From an uncultured Intestinimonas sp. (GTDB lineage Bacteria; Bacillota_A; Clostridia; Oscillospirales; Oscillospiraceae): a stretch of 7,001 nt of DNA. A program made the translations under genes and the position numbers. Shown here in pieces: positions 5,840 through 7,001 of the stretch (position 1 is the stretch's first letter; every line of letters begins with the position of its first letter). The DNA lies in contig CAUBHZ010000095.1 of assembly GCA_958435885.1 (NCBI GenBank), forward strand, positions 1 to 7,001, read 5' to 3'. A model generated the notes under the pieces. It saw only the letters and a program-made list of their open reading frames with translations, was not told the DNA's origin and did no database searches.

Positions 5840-6081
5840 CACAGTCCGTACTTGGCGACAAATTCGCCGTAGCTCATATGTAAGCGCTTGGCCTTGGCGG
5901 CGATCTGCCCCAGGGTCATGGGCTTAGTGCTCTCCGACGCTTTGGTCTGTCGCTTCGCCCGGCGCTTTGCCAGGCTCTCTTTGTGGGTGGAGCGGATGAC
6001 CTCCCCCCGGCACTCCGGGCAGTAGCGGGAATTGAAATGCCCCTCGCACTCCTTCCCACAGATCTCGCAGGTATAGATCAT
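5839..6081 (-). CDS. Small zinc-ribbon protein
   Basis: An 80-residue protein with an N-terminal treble-clef or zinc-ribbon pattern: CEIC (C5, C8), C12, and CPEC (C21, C24) in NSRYCPECR. A Lys/Arg-rich linker (34-53) follows, then a C-terminal helix pair ending MSYGEFVAKYGL, a tail I recall from many small clostridial phage proteins. The C-terminal TLGQIAAKAKRLHMSYGEF could be a minimal DNA-binding helix-turn-helix. The start at 6081 has GGGGGAG just upstream and overlaps the stop of the preceding gene by four bases (ATGA). The function is unknown; DNA binding is plausible from the zinc ribbon and basic charge. Confidence 0.77.
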   Translation of the reverse strand: MIYTCEICGKECEGHFNSRYCPECRGEVIRSTHKESLAKRRAKRQTKASESTKPMTLGQIAAKAKRLHMSYGEFVAKYGL

Positions 6082-6230
6082 GGCTCCCCCTCCCCTCTCA
6101 GCTTGTCCAATGCCCAGAGGATGGCCTCGGCCACCTCCCGGTGCTCCTTCGCCCGGTCGGGGTCCGCCCGCATCAGGGACAGGTGGCGGCGGTACTCCGC
6201 CTCCAGCAGCTGCATTTTACGATTTTCCAT
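6078..6230 (-). CDS. 50-residue helical protein of unknown function
   Basis: The frame starts MENRKMQLLEAEYRRHLSLM and continues as a charged helix to the stop. The start at 6230 follows GGAGGG at five-base spacing, so the short protein is well supported even though the open frame extends further upstream inside the helicase gene. It overlaps the DnaB-type gene by 14 bases and the next gene by four (ATGA), the packing typical of a translated operon member. No Cys, signal peptide or membrane segment is present. I do not recognise the family. Confidence 0.65.
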   Translation of the reverse strand: MENRKMQLLEAEYRRHLSLMRADPDRAKEHREVAEAILWALDKLRGEGEP

Positions 6231-7001
6231 AATTCCCTCCGATCCGGAACTGCTCCGGGATCTCATCCTTGACTTTCCGCCGGTAGGACATGCCGGAGAT
6301 CTTGCTGGTGGCCAGAGAGAAGGCCAGCTTGCATCCACCCACAGACCCGTGCCGGTTTTTGGCCAGGTCCACGTCCAGGACGGACGGGACATTGGGGTCC
6401 ACCGAGTCCCGTGCGGCGTAGTAGTCCTCCCGGTAGAGAAAGATGACGCCGTCGGCGTCCTGCTCCAGAGCCCCGGTGTCCCGGAGGTCGGAGAGCTGGG
6501 GACGCTTGTCCTGGCGGGCCTCCACCTCCCGGTTTAGCTGGCACAGGACCAGGATTGGGATGCGCAGCGCCCGGGCCAGGTTTTTCAGGTCCCCGGATAT
6601 CTCCGTGGTGTACTCCACCCGCCCATACCGTCTCGCCGACGGCGGCGGCAGGATCTTGCCAAAATAGTCCACCACAATGAGCCGCAGGCCCCCGATGCTC
6701 CGGGCCAGGACCCCGATGTCGTCCACCGTCACCGTGGGGGCCGCGTTGGACCAGAAGGCCAACCCGGCCAACTTCCGGGAGGCAAAGGCCACCCGATCCT
6801 CCTCCTCCTGGGTGAGGGCCTGCATGAGCAACTTCTGGGAGGGGATGCCAGTCTCCCTTGAAATTCTTTTGGCAGAGAGCTGCTCCGTGTCCATCTCTAG
6901 GGAGACAAAGAGCACCGGGTCCGCCTGGGCCACCCGGTCGGCGATGTTGAGGGCCAGGGTGGTCTTTCCCATACCTGGCCGGGCGGCCAGCAGGTAGAGC
7001 C
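6217..7001 (-). CDS. dnaB: DnaB-family replicative helicase, C-terminal domain, cut by right edge
   Basis: The RecA-like ATPase domain of a hexameric DNA helicase (about 260 residues visible; the N-terminal part is outside the window). Seen in order are Walker A (AARPGMGKTT), SLEMDTEQL with the catalytic Glu region, Walker B (LIVVDYF), and the DnaB signature QLNREVEARQDKRPQLSDLRDTGALEQDAD. Near the C-terminus is KNRHGSVG, matching the arginine-finger region. It would unwind DNA at the element's replication fork. The protein probably corresponds to a phage- or plasmid-encoded DnaB rather than the host copy, since it sits in a compact run of tiny genes and next to parAB. Its stop overlaps the next gene by 14 bases. 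The symbol is by homology only. Confidence 0.93.
   Translation of the reverse strand, partial: LYLLAARPGMGKTTLALNIADRVAQADPVLFVSLEMDTEQLSAKRISRETGIPSQKLLMQALTQEEEDRVAFASRKLAGLAFWSNAAPTVTVDDIGVLARSIGGLRLIVVDYFGKILPPPSARRYGRVEYTTEISGDLKNLARALRIPILVLCQLNREVEARQDKRPQLSDLRDTGALEQDADGVIFLYREDYYAARDSVDPNVPSVLDVDLAKNRHGSVGGCKLAFSLATSKISGMSYRRKVKDEIPEQFRIGGNYGKS

Noticed and set aside
1..7001. tRNA, rRNA, CRISPR array, insertion sequence, attachment site
   Set aside because: No cloverleaf, regular repeat-spacer pattern, transposase, integrase or paired terminal repeats could be seen.

Overview
The window looks like the replication/partition segment of a mobile element, most likely a prophage or phage-plasmid, in a high-GC member of the Bacillota. 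A gut Oscillospiraceae-type host (Flavonifractor or Lawsonibacter relatives) is my best guess. This rests on the GC-rich coding sequence, strong GGAGG-type ribosome binding sites before most genes, one clean SigA-type promoter, and gene families I know from phages and integrative elements of those clostridia. No rRNA, tRNA, CRISPR array, integrase, transposase or attachment site is visible. The host assignment is inference.

Nearly all genes lie on the minus strand and read from the right edge to the left. First comes the C-terminal part of a DnaB-family replicative helicase (6217-7001, cut by the window edge). Three tiny, overlapping genes follow (6078-6230, 5839-6081, 5660-5839), then ParA (4863-5624), a large ParB-like protein with extra domains (3379-4863), and a Cys-rich coiled-coil protein (2655-3395). 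Stop/start overlaps and short gaps make this one operon. After an interruption on the other strand, the minus-strand set resumes: a protein with a helix-turn-helix-like C-terminus (1394-1843), an HUH-type rolling-circle endonuclease (634-1392) and a small Cys-rich KTR-type zinc-ribbon protein (361-576). The last of these ends inside a terminator hairpin (321-378). Just past it an HNH endonuclease begins and runs off the left edge (1-302). In many phages of these bacteria such an HNH gene sits beside the terminase genes, so the left edge may be the start of the packaging module.

The exception is a plus-strand insert at about 1910-2640. A near-consensus promoter (TTGACA, 17-base spacer, TATGCT) drives a 123-residue coiled-coil/two-helix membrane protein, which is closed by a textbook terminator. 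A second small gene (53 residues) with its own strong ribosome binding site and a second hairpin follows. This has the layout of a 'moron' or lysogenic-conversion cassette, with own promoter, own terminator and opposite orientation.

Working model: DnaB helicase, ParA/ParB and the HUH endonuclease together suggest an element that can replicate and segregate by itself, so a phage-plasmid or a replicating integrative element. The most interesting items are the coupled HTH-like/HUH gene pair, the elaborated ParB, the plus-strand membrane-protein cassette, and the strand-polarised terminators that may let the minus-strand operon read through antisense to that cassette.
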